Assembly (NCBI RefSeq): GCF_036884845.1
Contig: NZ_CP145732.1
Coordinates: forward strand, 3,162,001-3,226,000
From: Pseudomonas sp. MAG733B
GTDB taxonomy: Bacteria; Pseudomonadota; Gammaproteobacteria; Pseudomonadales; Pseudomonadaceae
Length of the DNA: 64,000 nucleotides
Direction of reading: 5' to 3'
How positions within the stretch are numbered: the first letter of the stretch is position 1; the number at the start of each line of letters is the position of its first letter. Below, piece after piece: positions 26,422-35,362 of this stretch. Both the position numbers and the translations under genes were made by a program. The notes under the pieces were generated by a model, which saw nothing but the letters and a program-made list of their open reading frames with translations, was not told the DNA's origin and did no database searches.

Positions 26422-29400
26422 TCAGTAGACATCCCGCAAATAGCGCTTCTGCTCACTCAACTGGCGCCAGTAATCCGCAGCGCCTTCCGTGCACAGCCCA
26501 CCGTGATCCTGCGCGACCCGGCGCAAGGCCTGATCGACATCCTTGGCCATGCAACTGGCATCGCCGCAGATGTACAACTGCGCACCCTCCTGCAGCCAAT
26601 GCCACAACTCGGCACCTTGTTCGCGGATGCGGTCCTGCACGTAGATTTTCTGCGCCTGATCGCGGGAGAACGCCAGGCTGAGTTCCGTCAGCAGGCCATC
26701 GCGCTGCATGCCTTGCAGTTCGTCGCGATAGTAGAAATCGCTGGCCGCGTGTTGTTCGCCGAAGAACAGCCAGTTCTTGCCCGCGTCACCCCGTGCGCGG
26801 CGTTCTTGCAGGAAGGCGCGAAAGGGCGCCACGCCAGTGCCGGGGCCGATCATGATCATCGGCAGGTTGCCATCGGCCGGTGGGCGAAAGTACTTCGACG
26901 GCTGGACGAACACCGGCACGTCTGTGCTCTGCGCACGGTCGGCGAGGAAGGTCGAGGACACGCCTTTGCGTTTGCCGTAGCGCACGGCGGCCACGGTGAG
27001 ATGGACTTCCTGCGGGTGTGCCTTGGGGCTGGAGGCAATCGAATACAGCCGCGGTTGCAGGCGCTTGAGGGTGCCGAGCAATTCACTGGCCGAGCAGTCG
27101 ACCGGAAACTCCTGCAACACGTCCGCCAGTTGCCGGCCCCAGAGCCAGTCTTTCAGTTCAGCCTTGTGCTCACCGCCCAGCAACTGTTTCAACGCCGGGT
27201 TGCGGCTGCGTTCAGCGATGAACGCCAGGGTGTCGCTGTTGGGTCGGGCGATCTCGAAATGCTCGGTCAATGCCTGACGCAAAGGCAGTTCACCGACCTT
27301 GTCGACCTTGACCAGCGTGTCGGCGCCAAGGCTCGTCAGCTGCAGCATTTCACCGACCAGTTCCGGGCAGTTGCGAGGCAATACACCCAAGGCATCGCCC
27401 GCCTCATAGCTCAACCCGGAGTCGCCTAGCGCCAGGGAAAACATGCGGGTTTCCTTGTTCGCGCTCTGCTGGTTCAGGTGCAGGTTGTTCAGTAATCGAG
27501 AGGCAAAAGGTTTGGCCTTGCACGGCGTCGAAACAGGGCTGACGACAACGTTCGGAGTCGGTTCGACCGCGACCGGTTGCAGGGTTTTCTGGAGTTCCGC
27601 CAACCACTGGTCCGCACGCGCTTCGAATTCGGTATCGCAATCGACCCGTTCCAGCAGCCGCGTGGCGCCCAACTCCTGGAGACGCTGATCGAGTTTTTTT
27701 CCGTGCTGGCAGAACTGGTCGTAGTTGGGATCACCCAGCGCCAGCACTGCATAACGCAGGGACTCCAAGCGGGTTTCTGTGCGGTTCAAGGTCTGCCAGA
27801 AACCTTCACCGTTGTCCGGCGCATCGCCGTCGCCGAAGGTGCTGCTGATCAGCGCCAGGGTTTGCGTATTGGCGAGTTTGCTCGCGGGGAAATCGGCCAT
27901 CGCGCTCAGTTCGACAGCGATTCCACTTTCGCGCAAACGTGCGGCAAAACGCTCGGCCAACGCTTCCGCATTGCCTGTTTGCGAGGCCCACAACAGTGTC
28001 AGGGTCGGTTGGCTGTCGATCACTGAGAGTGTCGCGTCAGTGCTATCCATCCGGCTGAACAAGCCACCCAACACACCGTCCAGCCAAAGCCGGGTGTCGG
28101 CCGCCAGCGGCGCGTTGGCAGGCAGCACCGGAACGCCCAACGCCTGCCGGCCCGCCGTCGATTGCAGGCCACTGACAAAACCAGCCAGATAAAGACGCTC
28201 ACGATCATTGAGCGCAGGAGAGGGCAGGCGACTGATGCCGGCGATATCGGCAAAGGCTTCGATACTCGACATGACGGGCTCCTCGGGTAAGGGGGAAAGG
28301 TTGTCGGCGACAGGTTCCGGGATTTCGAGAAACTGATGCTCGATCAGCTCGACCCGTTGCAGGGCGACCGCGCAAAACTTGAATTCAGGCTGCAGCGAAA
28401 TTGGGTCGACCGCGTCATGGGTCACCGCGTTGATCGCCAGGTTTTCCCCGAACACATCGTTCCAGTGGAAAGGCGCAAAGCAGTTGCCCTGGCGCACCCG
28501 GTCGGTGACCACGGCCGGCAATACGGCGCGGCCACGTTGAGAGCGCACCTCCACGTGGTCGTTGTCGCGAATGCCGAGGCTGGCGGCGTCTTCCGGATGG
28601 ATCTCGACGAAGGGGCCGGGGTTGAGCTTGTTCAGGGTCGCGACCTTGCCGGTCTTGGTTAGCGTGTGCCACTGGTGCTGCAAGCGCCCGGTGTTGAGGA
28701 CAAAGGGGAACGCTTCATCCGGCATTTCCGCAGGCGGCATGTGCGGGCGGGCGAGGAATATGCCCTTGCCGCGCTCGGTGGCGAAAACGATGGCGGAACG
28801 GCTGCCATCGGCCTCGACCTTGAGTGACTGACTCACGCCGTTGTTCAGGTAGCGAATTGGATGGCGATCCTCGGCATCGTTTTCCGCGCACGGCCATTGC
28901 AGCGGTTTTTCCCGCAGGCGCGTGTAACTCGCGCCACGGATGTCATAGCCGGTCTTGGGATTCCAGGCCTGTTTGATCTCTTCGAACACCTCGGAGGCGC
29001 AGCTGTAGGTGAACGCCTCGGCGAAGCCCATTTCACAAGCGACCCGGGCGATGATCTGCCAGTCGGCGAGCGCCTCGCCGGGCGGCTCCACGGCTTTTTG
29101 CATCAGCGTCAGGTTGCGCTCGGAGTTGATCATCACCCCTTCTGCTTCGGCCCAGAGGGAGCCGGGCAGGAGGATGTCGGCGTAGCGGTTGGTCTCGGTG
29201 TCGAGGTAGGCGTCCTGGGTGATGACCAGTTCGGCAGCCTGCAAGCCTTCGATCACTTTGCGCCGGTTAGGCACCGACGCCACGGGGTTGGTGCAGATGA
29301 TCCAGCAGGCCTTGATCCGGCCGGCGGCCATTTGCTCGAACATGTCGACGGTGCCAGCGCCCACCGTGCGCGGTAGGCTGTCGGCGGGGATGCTCCACAT

Positions 29401-30498
29401 GTTCTCGATGAACGCCCGATCTCCCTCGACCAGCACCGAACGCTGACCGGGCAGGCCTGGGCCCATATAGCCCATTTCCCGTCCGCCCATGGCGTTCGGT
29501 TGCCCGGTCAGGGAGAACGGACCGCTGCCCGGCCGGCAGATCGCGCCGGTAGCCAAGTGCAAGTTGCACAGGGCATTGGTGTTCCAGGTGCCGTGGGTGC
29601 TTTGGTTGAGCCCCATCGTCCAGCAACTCATCCACTCGGCCGCTTCACCGATCCATTGCGCCGTTTGGCGAATGTCGGCTTCGGCGAGACCGGTAAGGGC
29701 GGCGACCTTGTCCGGTGCGTAGTCTTCGAGGAACTCGGGCATCACCTCCCAGCCTTCGGTGAACGAGGCGATGAAGTCCGGGTCGGTATGGCCGTTTTTC
29801 ACCAGCAGGTGCAGCAAGCCATTGAGCAGCGCCAGATCGGTGCCGGGGCGGATTTGCAGGAACAGGCCGGCCTTGTCTGCCGTGGCGCTGCGCCGTGGAT
29901 CGACCACGATCAGTTTTGCCCCGGCCTTGACCCGGTCCATCATGCGCAGGAACAGGATCGGGTGACAGTCGGCCATGTTCGCACCGATCACGAAGAACAG
30001 GTCCGCGCGGTCGAAGTCTTCGTAGGAACCGGGTGGCCCGTCGGAACCCAGCGAGAGCTTGTAGCCGCTGCCTGCGCTGGCCATGCACAGGCGCGAGTTG
30101 GACTCAATGTTGTTGGTGCGGACGAAACCCTTGGCCAGTTTGTTGATCAGGTATTGCGCTTCCAGCGACATCTGTCCCGACACATAAAAGGCCAACGCAT
30201 CCGGCCCGTGGAGGTCGAGCATGTCGCGCAGTCTGCTGGCGGTTTCGCTGATGGCCTGGTCCATGGCAACCCGCACCGGGTCGCGGTCACGCGCCTGGCG
30301 CAAGTAAGCGTTTTCCATCCGGCCGGAGTCGGCAATCGCTTGCCCGCAGGTCGTACCCTTGGTGCAGAGTCGGCCAAAGTTCGTCGGGTGCGTCTTGTCT
30401 CCGGAGACCTTGACCACCCGATTACCTTCGACCTGCATGACAATGCCGCAGCCCACACCACAATAGGGGCACACGCTGCGTACGGTTTTGTCGGCCAT
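26422..30498 (-). CDS. Assimilatory nitrate reductase fused to a sulfite-reductase-type flavoprotein
   Basis: 1358-residue cytoplasmic enzyme reducing nitrate to nitrite. Residues 1-60 bind a 4Fe-4S cluster (C10, C13, C17, C45); about 60-720 form the molybdenum bis-MGD catalytic domain with C138 in NSRLCMAS as likely Mo ligand. About 830-970 is a flavodoxin-like FMN domain (WASQTGNAEALAERF), about 1000-1358 a CysJ-like FAD/NADPH reductase (RLYSIASS, GPGTGVAPFRAFLQERR, terminal YLRDVY). Electrons can thus flow from NADPH in one chain. The ATG at 30498 is preferred over a frame opening at 30543, which overlaps the leader hairpin. nirBD is not adjacent. The product name is established for Pseudomonas. 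Confidence 0.93.
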   Translation of the reverse strand: MADKTVRSVCPYCGVGCGIVMQVEGNRVVKVSGDKTHPTNFGRLCTKGTTCGQAIADSGRMENAYLRQARDRDPVRVAMDQAISETASRLRDMLDLHGPDALAFYVSGQMSLEAQYLINKLAKGFVRTNNIESNSRLCMASAGSGYKLSLGSDGPPGSYEDFDRADLFFVIGANMADCHPILFLRMMDRVKAGAKLIVVDPRRSATADKAGLFLQIRPGTDLALLNGLLHLLVKNGHTDPDFIASFTEGWEVMPEFLEDYAPDKVAALTGLAEADIRQTAQWIGEAAEWMSCWTMGLNQSTHGTWNTNALCNLHLATGAICRPGSGPFSLTGQPNAMGGREMGYMGPGLPGQRSVLVEGDRAFIENMWSIPADSLPRTVGAGTVDMFEQMAAGRIKACWIICTNPVASVPNRRKVIEGLQAAELVITQDAYLDTETNRYADILLPGSLWAEAEGVMINSERNLTLMQKAVEPPGEALADWQIIARVACEMGFAEAFTYSCASEVFEEIKQAWNPKTGYDIRGASYTRLREKPLQWPCAENDAEDRHPIRYLNNGVSQSLKVEADGSRSAIVFATERGKGIFLARPHMPPAEMPDEAFPFVLNTGRLQHQWHTLTKTGKVATLNKLNPGPFVEIHPEDAASLGIRDNDHVEVRSQRGRAVLPAVVTDRVRQGNCFAPFHWNDVFGENLAINAVTHDAVDPISLQPEFKFCAVALQRVELIEHQFLEIPEPVADNLSPLPEEPVMSSIEAFADIAGISRLPSPALNDRERLYLAGFVSGLQSTAGRQALGVPVLPANAPLAADTRLWLDGVLGGLFSRMDSTDATLSVIDSQPTLTLLWASQTGNAEALAERFAARLRESGIAVELSAMADFPASKLANTQTLALISSTFGDGDAPDNGEGFWQTLNRTETRLESLRYAVLALGDPNYDQFCQHGKKLDQRLQELGATRLLERVDCDTEFEARADQWLAELQKTLQPVAVEPTPNVVVSPVSTPCKAKPFASRLLNNLHLNQQSANKETRMFSLALGDSGLSYEAGDALGVLPRNCPELVGEMLQLTSLGADTLVKVDKVGELPLRQALTEHFEIARPNSDTLAFIAERSRNPALKQLLGGEHKAELKDWLWGRQLADVLQEFPVDCSASELLGTLKRLQPRLYSIASSPKAHPQEVHLTVAAVRYGKRKGVSSTFLADRAQSTDVPVFVQPSKYFRPPADGNLPMIMIGPGTGVAPFRAFLQERRARGDAGKNWLFFGEQHAASDFYYRDELQGMQRDGLLTELSLAFSRDQAQKIYVQDRIREQGAELWHWLQEGAQLYICGDASCMAKDVDQALRRVAQDHGGLCTEGAADYWRQLSEQKRYLRDVY

Positions 30499-30541
30499 CC
30501 TCGTCCCTCGAAACTTTGCCAGCTGATCGGCCCGGAAACGC

Positions 30542-30592
30542 AAAAGGCGCCATGCGGCCCTCCGTCGAAACGGGGGCTACACGGCGCCTTTG
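30542..30592 (-). promoter_or_regulatory. Leader hairpin before the nitrate reductase gene
   Basis: The minus-strand transcript can fold with AAAGGCGCC (30591-30583) against GGCGCCTTT (30551-30543). An inner GCCCCCGT/ACGG(A)GGGC stem is capped by TTCG. It ends 43 bases before the start codon and is followed by a weak T-rich run. Hairpins in nas leaders of Azotobacter and Pseudomonas are controlled by NasT-type antitermination; this position and form fit that scheme. No protein-binding data can be read here. Confidence 0.6.
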
Positions 30593-30770
30593 TCGTATAG
30601 GGTGCAATCTGCGTTGACTGCGTAACGGGTGTTTGCAAGCAGCGGGCCAGAACGGGGGAGGCCTTGCTGTCGGGGCTTTCGAGATGGCGAGTGGTTACGG
30701 AACAACCGCGATGTGCACTTTTTTATTGCGAGGTTCAGTCTCGGTGCACCAGCCCAAGGCGAGACTCAAA

Positions 30771-31673
30771 CTACGATCCCCACCCCTCACGCACCGCCCG
30801 CCGAATCCCTTCCAGCAACATGGCGAACGCCGGGTTGTCGTTGTTCTCGCGCCAGATCAGGTGCAGTTCGCTTTGCACGCCTTCACCCAGGTCGATATCG
30901 CGGAACACCACATTCTTGAACACCACACTGGTCGCGCAGCGCGGCACCAGGGCCAGGCCCATGGCGGCGTTGACCAGCGCGAGGATGGTCAGGGAGGAAC
31001 CTAGCCACTGCACGTAATCCGGGGCGACGCGGGCCGAGCGCAGCATGCCGGTCAGCAATTCGTTGAACGGCGGGTAGGCGGCGTGGGAATACATCAGGAA
31101 CGGTTGGCCGTCGAGGTCCTGGACCCACACGCTGGCGGCCGTTGCCAGAGGGTGGGTGCTGGGCACCGCCAACACGAACGGTTCACGCACCAGGCATTCG
31201 GTGGAGTATCCGGGCTCCAGCAACGGTGCGCGAGCGATACCCAAATCGATGCGGCGGGCGCGCAGGGCTTCATGTTGCTGGTAGGTGTTCATCTCCGACA
31301 GGTCGATCTTGACGTGCGGCTGCGTCAGACGCGCCTCGGCAATCACCTTGGGCAGGAACTCATACACCGCGCTGCCGACAAAACTGATATTGACCGAACC
31401 AATGTCGCCCTCGGCGAACCGTCGGGCAGTGACTGCCGCCTGCTGAGCGCGCTCCAGCAGGTTCTGCGCTTCGATGAAGAACGCCCGGCCGGCAGCGGTG
31501 AGGGCGACGCTGCGAGTACTGCGGGTTAACAGCGCGACGCCGAGGTGATGTTCGAGCAATTGAATCTGCCGACTGAGCGGCGGCTGGGTCATGTTCAACC
31601 GTTCGGCGGCGCGGCGAAAATTCAGTTCAGTGGCGACGGTGGTGAAGCAGCGCAGTTGAGTCAGCTCGAACAT
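30771..31673 (-). CDS. LysR-family regulator of the MFS/glucarate-dehydratase-like operon
   Basis: 300 residues from the Met at 31673 (MFELTQLRCFTTVATELNF), the usual LysR length; the frame open to 31748 would extend across the divergent promoter. Helix-turn-helix at about 18-37 (AAERLNMTQPPLSRQIQLLE), effector domain about 90-295. The divergent MFS gene starts about 120 bases away, so this protein is the likely sugar-acid-responsive regulator of that operon. The 270-base gap downstream separates it from the nitrate reductase gene of the same strand. Confidence 0.9.
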   Translation of the reverse strand: MFELTQLRCFTTVATELNFRRAAERLNMTQPPLSRQIQLLEHHLGVALLTRSTRSVALTAAGRAFFIEAQNLLERAQQAAVTARRFAEGDIGSVNISFVGSAVYEFLPKVIAEARLTQPHVKIDLSEMNTYQQHEALRARRIDLGIARAPLLEPGYSTECLVREPFVLAVPSTHPLATAASVWVQDLDGQPFLMYSHAAYPPFNELLTGMLRSARVAPDYVQWLGSSLTILALVNAAMGLALVPRCATSVVFKNVVFRDIDLGEGVQSELHLIWRENNDNPAFAMLLEGIRRAVREGWGS

Positions 31674-31792
31674 TGATCTAATCCAGGTATCAATCGAATG
31701 CCAAGTTAGATTAGACGGGATCAATGTCGGCGTCCATGATCGGCCCACGCCTCAAGCAATCCCTATAAAAACAAATGATCGGGAGTCGCCCC

Positions 31793-33190
31793 TTGAAAAC
31801 CCTGCAGAGTCCACCCGACCCGAATGTGCTGGCCCGCGCGGCGGCCAAAGTCAAACGCCACGTGTTGCCGCTGTTCGTGGTGATGTTCATCGTCAACTAC
31901 ATCGACCGGGTCAACATCGGTTTCGTCCGTAGCCACATGGAAACCGACCTCGGTATTGGCGCTGCCGCTTATGGCTTGGGTGCCGGGCTGTTCTTCGTCG
32001 GTTACGCGATCTTCGAAGTGCCGTCCAACATGCTGCTGCAACGCTACGGCGCACGGGCCTGGCTGACCCGAATCATGTTCACCTGGGGCGCGGCGGCGAT
32101 GGCGATGGCCTTCGTGCGCGGTGAAACCAGCTTCTATGTACTGCGCTTCATCCTCGGCGCCGCCGAAGCCGGCTTCTTTCCCGGCATCATTTACTACTTC
32201 ACCCAATGGCTGCCATCGACCGAACGCGGCAAGGCCATGGCGATTTTCCTCAGCGGTTCGGCCATCGCCTCGGTGATCTCCGGCCCGGTGTCCGGCGCGT
32301 TGCTGCACATCAACGGCTTGAGCCTGCACGGCTGGCAGTGGATGTTCCTCATCGAAGGCTTTGCGTCGATCGTGCTCTGCGGTTTTGTCTGGTTCTGGCT
32401 GCAATCCCATCCCCGTGAAGCGAAATGGTTGAGCGATGAAGAAAAGACTGCGCTGACCACCGCCATCGCGCAGGAGCAACAGGCCCGCGAAGCCACGCAG
32501 ACGGTCAAACCGTCGATGTTCAAGTTGCTGGCCGACAAGCAGATCGCGCTGTTCTGCTTCATCTATTTCTCCATCGCCCTGACCATCTACGGCGCCACGT
32601 TCTGGCTGCCGAGCATGATCAAGAAAATGGGCAACCTCGGTGACTTCCAGGTCGGCCTGTTCAACTCGATCCCGTGGATCATCTCGATCATCGCGATGTA
32701 CGGCTTCGCTGCGATGGCCAGCAAGTGGAAATACCAGCAGGCGTGGGTCGCGGTGACGCTGGTGATCGCTGCGTTCGGCATGTTCATGTCCACCACCGGC
32801 GGGCCGGTGTTCGCCTTCGTCGCCATCTGTTTTGCCGCGATCGGTTTCAAGGCTGCGTCGGCATTGTTCTGGCCGATCCCGCAAGGCTATCTGGATGCAC
32901 GCATCGCGGCGGCGGTGATCGCCTTGATCAACTCCATCGGCAACCTCGGCGGCTTCGTCGCGCCAACCGCGTTCGGTTTCCTCGAGCAGACCACCGGCTC
33001 CATCGAAGGTGGTTTGTATGGCCTGGCCGCGACATCGCTGGTGGCCGCCGTGGTGATCTTCTTCGCCCGAACCGCACCTCGCGGCGACAGCCTCCTTGCG
33101 TTGACCGGCGCATCGCCAGAAGGCGTCGCCGCAAAAAAGCCAGTCAGTCATCAAGCCCTGAAATCTGATCCAACGGGAGCAGCCTCTTGA
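31793..33190 (+). CDS. MFS transporter, ACS family, probable sugar-diacid importer
   Basis: 465-residue twelve-helix carrier. The NYIDRVNIGFVRSHMETDLG signature marks the anion:cation symporter family. I prefer the TTG at 31793 because GGGAG lies seven bases upstream; an ATG at 31775 in frame would add six residues but has no ribosome site. The stop codon overlaps the TTG start of the dehydratase-family gene, so they are translated together. The cargo is therefore probably an acid sugar such as glucarate or galactarate. Confidence 0.9.
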   Translation: MKTLQSPPDPNVLARAAAKVKRHVLPLFVVMFIVNYIDRVNIGFVRSHMETDLGIGAAAYGLGAGLFFVGYAIFEVPSNMLLQRYGARAWLTRIMFTWGAAAMAMAFVRGETSFYVLRFILGAAEAGFFPGIIYYFTQWLPSTERGKAMAIFLSGSAIASVISGPVSGALLHINGLSLHGWQWMFLIEGFASIVLCGFVWFWLQSHPREAKWLSDEEKTALTTAIAQEQQAREATQTVKPSMFKLLADKQIALFCFIYFSIALTIYGATFWLPSMIKKMGNLGDFQVGLFNSIPWIISIIAMYGFAAMASKWKYQQAWVAVTLVIAAFGMFMSTTGGPVFAFVAICFAAIGFKAASALFWPIPQGYLDARIAAAVIALINSIGNLGGFVAPTAFGFLEQTTGSIEGGLYGLAATSLVAAVVIFFARTAPRGDSLLALTGASPEGVAAKKPVSHQALKSDPTGAAS

Positions 33191-34461
33191 AAATCAAACG
33201 AGTCACCGTCACCCCCATCGCCTTCCGTGATCCGCCATTGCTCAACGCCAGCGGCATTCACGAACCCTTTGCGCTGCGCTCGATCATCGAGGTCGAAAGC
33301 GACAATGGCTTCATTGGTCTGGGTGAGAGTTACGGCGACGCTCCGGCGCTGGCGATCCAGCAACAGCTGCAAAGCCAGCTGATTGGCCTTGACCCGTTCA
33401 ACCTCAATCAACTGCGCGCCATCGTTCAGGCGACTGTGGCGGCGAACAAACCGGTGAGCCTTGCCGGCGCGGAACTGGCCCCCGGTTCCCATGCGAGCAA
33501 AGCGGTGAGCAACGCTTACTCGGCGTTCGAAGTGGCGTTCCTCGATTTGCAGGCGCATTCGTTGAACGTGCCGTTGGTGGACTTGCTGGGCGGGGCGATT
33601 CGCGACGAGATTCCGTTCAGCGCTTACCTGTTTTTCAAATACGCGCAGCACGTCGACTCACCCTACAAACCAGACAGTTGGGGCGAGGCGCTGAACGAAG
33701 AGCAGATCGTTGCCCAGGCGCGGCGGATGATCGAGGCCTACGGTTTCAAGAGCATCAAGCTCAAGGCCGGCACGCTGCCGCCGGAGCATGAAGTGTCGTG
33801 CATCAAGGCGCTGAAAAAAGCCTTCCCGGGCTACCCGCTGCGCATCGATCCGAACGGCAACTGGTCGCTGGAGACTTCGATCCGCATGGCCGAATTGCTC
33901 GGCGATGACCTGCAATATTACGAAGACCCGACGCCAGGCCTGGACGGCATGGCCGAACTGCACAAACGCACCGGGCTGCCATTGGCGACCAACATGGTGG
34001 TCACCGACTTCGACGAGTTCCGCCGCAGCGTGGCGCAGAACAGCGTGCAGATCGTGCTCGCAGACCACCACTACTGGGGTGGTCTGCGCGACACCCAGGC
34101 GCTGGCGAAAATGTGCCAGACCTTTGGCCTCGGCGTGTCGATGCATTCCAACTCGCACCTGGGCATCAGCCTGATGGCCATGGCCCATGTCGCCGCTTCG
34201 GTGCCGAACCTCGATTACGCTTGCGACACCCATTACCCATGGCAGGAACCGGACGAAGAGGTGATCAAGGGCGGCAAACTTCCGATCGTCGATGGCTGCG
34301 TGAAGATTACCCGGGCTCCGGGATTGGGCCTGGAATTGGATCACGATCAACTGGGCAAGCTGCATGACCAATACCTGACCTGCGGCATTCGCCAGCGCGA
34401 TGATGTGAAGCAGATGCAGCGTTACAAGCCGGAATGGAAAGCGGTTAAACCGAGATTCTGA
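33187..34461 (+). CDS. Glucarate dehydratase-family enolase-superfamily enzyme
   Basis: 424 residues starting at a TTG (33187) inside the preceding stop, with GGGAG upstream. Active-site residues of the glucarate-dehydratase group are in place: K191-L-K193, D221-P-N223, E246 in YYEDP, N269, and H320 in SMHSNSHLGISL. Such enzymes remove water from D-glucarate or L-idarate to give 5-keto-4-deoxyglucarate. Genes for the next steps (kdgD-type dehydratase, ketoglutarate semialdehyde dehydrogenase) are not beside it, so it may be a GlucD-related paralogue. A strong terminator follows. Confidence 0.9.
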   Translation: MKIKRVTVTPIAFRDPPLLNASGIHEPFALRSIIEVESDNGFIGLGESYGDAPALAIQQQLQSQLIGLDPFNLNQLRAIVQATVAANKPVSLAGAELAPGSHASKAVSNAYSAFEVAFLDLQAHSLNVPLVDLLGGAIRDEIPFSAYLFFKYAQHVDSPYKPDSWGEALNEEQIVAQARRMIEAYGFKSIKLKAGTLPPEHEVSCIKALKKAFPGYPLRIDPNGNWSLETSIRMAELLGDDLQYYEDPTPGLDGMAELHKRTGLPLATNMVVTDFDEFRRSVAQNSVQIVLADHHYWGGLRDTQALAKMCQTFGLGVSMHSNSHLGISLMAMAHVAASVPNLDYACDTHYPWQEPDEEVIKGGKLPIVDGCVKITRAPGLGLELDHDQLGKLHDQYLTCGIRQRDDVKQMQRYKPEWKAVKPRF

Positions 34462-34477
34462 TTGCGTGTTGTCCTTT

Positions 34478-34518
34478 GGTCCGGGAAGCGTGGGCGCGCT
34501 TGCCCGGACCGTTTTTTT
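34478..34518 (+). terminator. Rho-independent terminator
   Basis: Long stem made of GGTCCGGG/CCCGGACC and an inner AAGCG/CGCTT, then GTTTTTTT on the plus strand. It ends the MFS/dehydratase operon, just before the convergent hydrolase gene. Confidence 0.9.
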
Positions 34519-34522
34519 GTCG

Positions 34523-35311
34523 CTACAACCCATCCCCCAGCGCCTTGAAATACTCAGGGCTGTCACTGATCGAATTGTGTCCCGTGCCCTTGATCACCTG
34601 CATAGATGCCATGCCCTTGGCGAAATGGCCGTACAGCCGCTGCGTGCTTGAACCCGGAATCACCTCGTCATGTTCGGCAGCAATCAGCCGCGTCGGCACC
34701 GTGATGTGCGAGGCGTAGCGCCAGGATTCGAATTTGTCTTTCAACAACCATTGCACCGGAAACCAGCGAAACTGGCGGGCGGCGAGTTCTTCGAGGCTGT
34801 TGTAAGGCGTGACCAGCAACAGTCGCGTGGCCGGACGGGAACTGGCCAGACGCACGGCAACTCCCGAACCCAGGCTGCGGCCGACCACGGTAATTTGCGG
34901 ATGATCGGCGTAGACCTTGTCGAACAAGGTCATGGCATCACGGGCAATCGCCTCCTCGGAGGGCGAGCCGCTGCTACCGCCATAGCCTCGGTAATGCATG
35001 AAGTACAGCGCATGATCAGGAAAGGCTTCGGCGAACCCCGGCAGGCTCCGCGAGACGTCCTCGGCATTGCCGCCAAAGTAAATCAGCGCCTTGGGGCCAT
35101 CGTACGGTCTGACTGAAACCAGCACTTGCGCGTCATCGACGGGCAGCGTGAGCAGCGTTTCGGCTGAGCCGATGGCGCGGGGTTGCGGGTAGTAAATGAG
35201 CGAACGCTGAAAGACGAACAGCGCAACACAAAGCGCCACGTAAACCGCTGCGGGGATGACGACGAGTAACACCAGGGTTCGAGACATTCGGCTAACGTTA
35301 GTGGGCGGCAT
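34523..35311 (-). CDS. Membrane-anchored alpha/beta hydrolase (BEM46-like)
   Basis: 262 residues. One N-terminal hydrophobic segment (about 12-34) anchors it in the membrane, followed by an alpha/beta hydrolase domain with GRSLGSG as nucleophile elbow, HYRGYGGSSGSPSE before it, an Asp in AAEHDEVIPG and the His in KGTGHNSIS. This matches the BEM46/ABHD13 type. GGAG precedes the ATG. It is a single gene divergent from the NTP-carrier-like gene. Substrate unknown. Confidence 0.87.
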   Translation of the reverse strand: MPPTNVSRMSRTLVLLVVIPAAVYVALCVALFVFQRSLIYYPQPRAIGSAETLLTLPVDDAQVLVSVRPYDGPKALIYFGGNAEDVSRSLPGFAEAFPDHALYFMHYRGYGGSSGSPSEEAIARDAMTLFDKVYADHPQITVVGRSLGSGVAVRLASSRPATRLLLVTPYNSLEELAARQFRWFPVQWLLKDKFESWRYASHITVPTRLIAAEHDEVIPGSSTQRLYGHFAKGMASMQVIKGTGHNSISDSPEYFKALGDGL

Positions 35312-35362
35312 TGACGGCTCCGGGTGCTGTCAGAGTGTAGCTGCCGCTAGAGGAGGGCGCCG

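Noticed and set aside
31763..33154. 463-codon open frame on the minus strand opposite the MFS gene
   Set aside because: Antisense shadow of a long transporter gene with strong third-position GC. The product lacks any motif and is dominated by charged and Gln/His residues.
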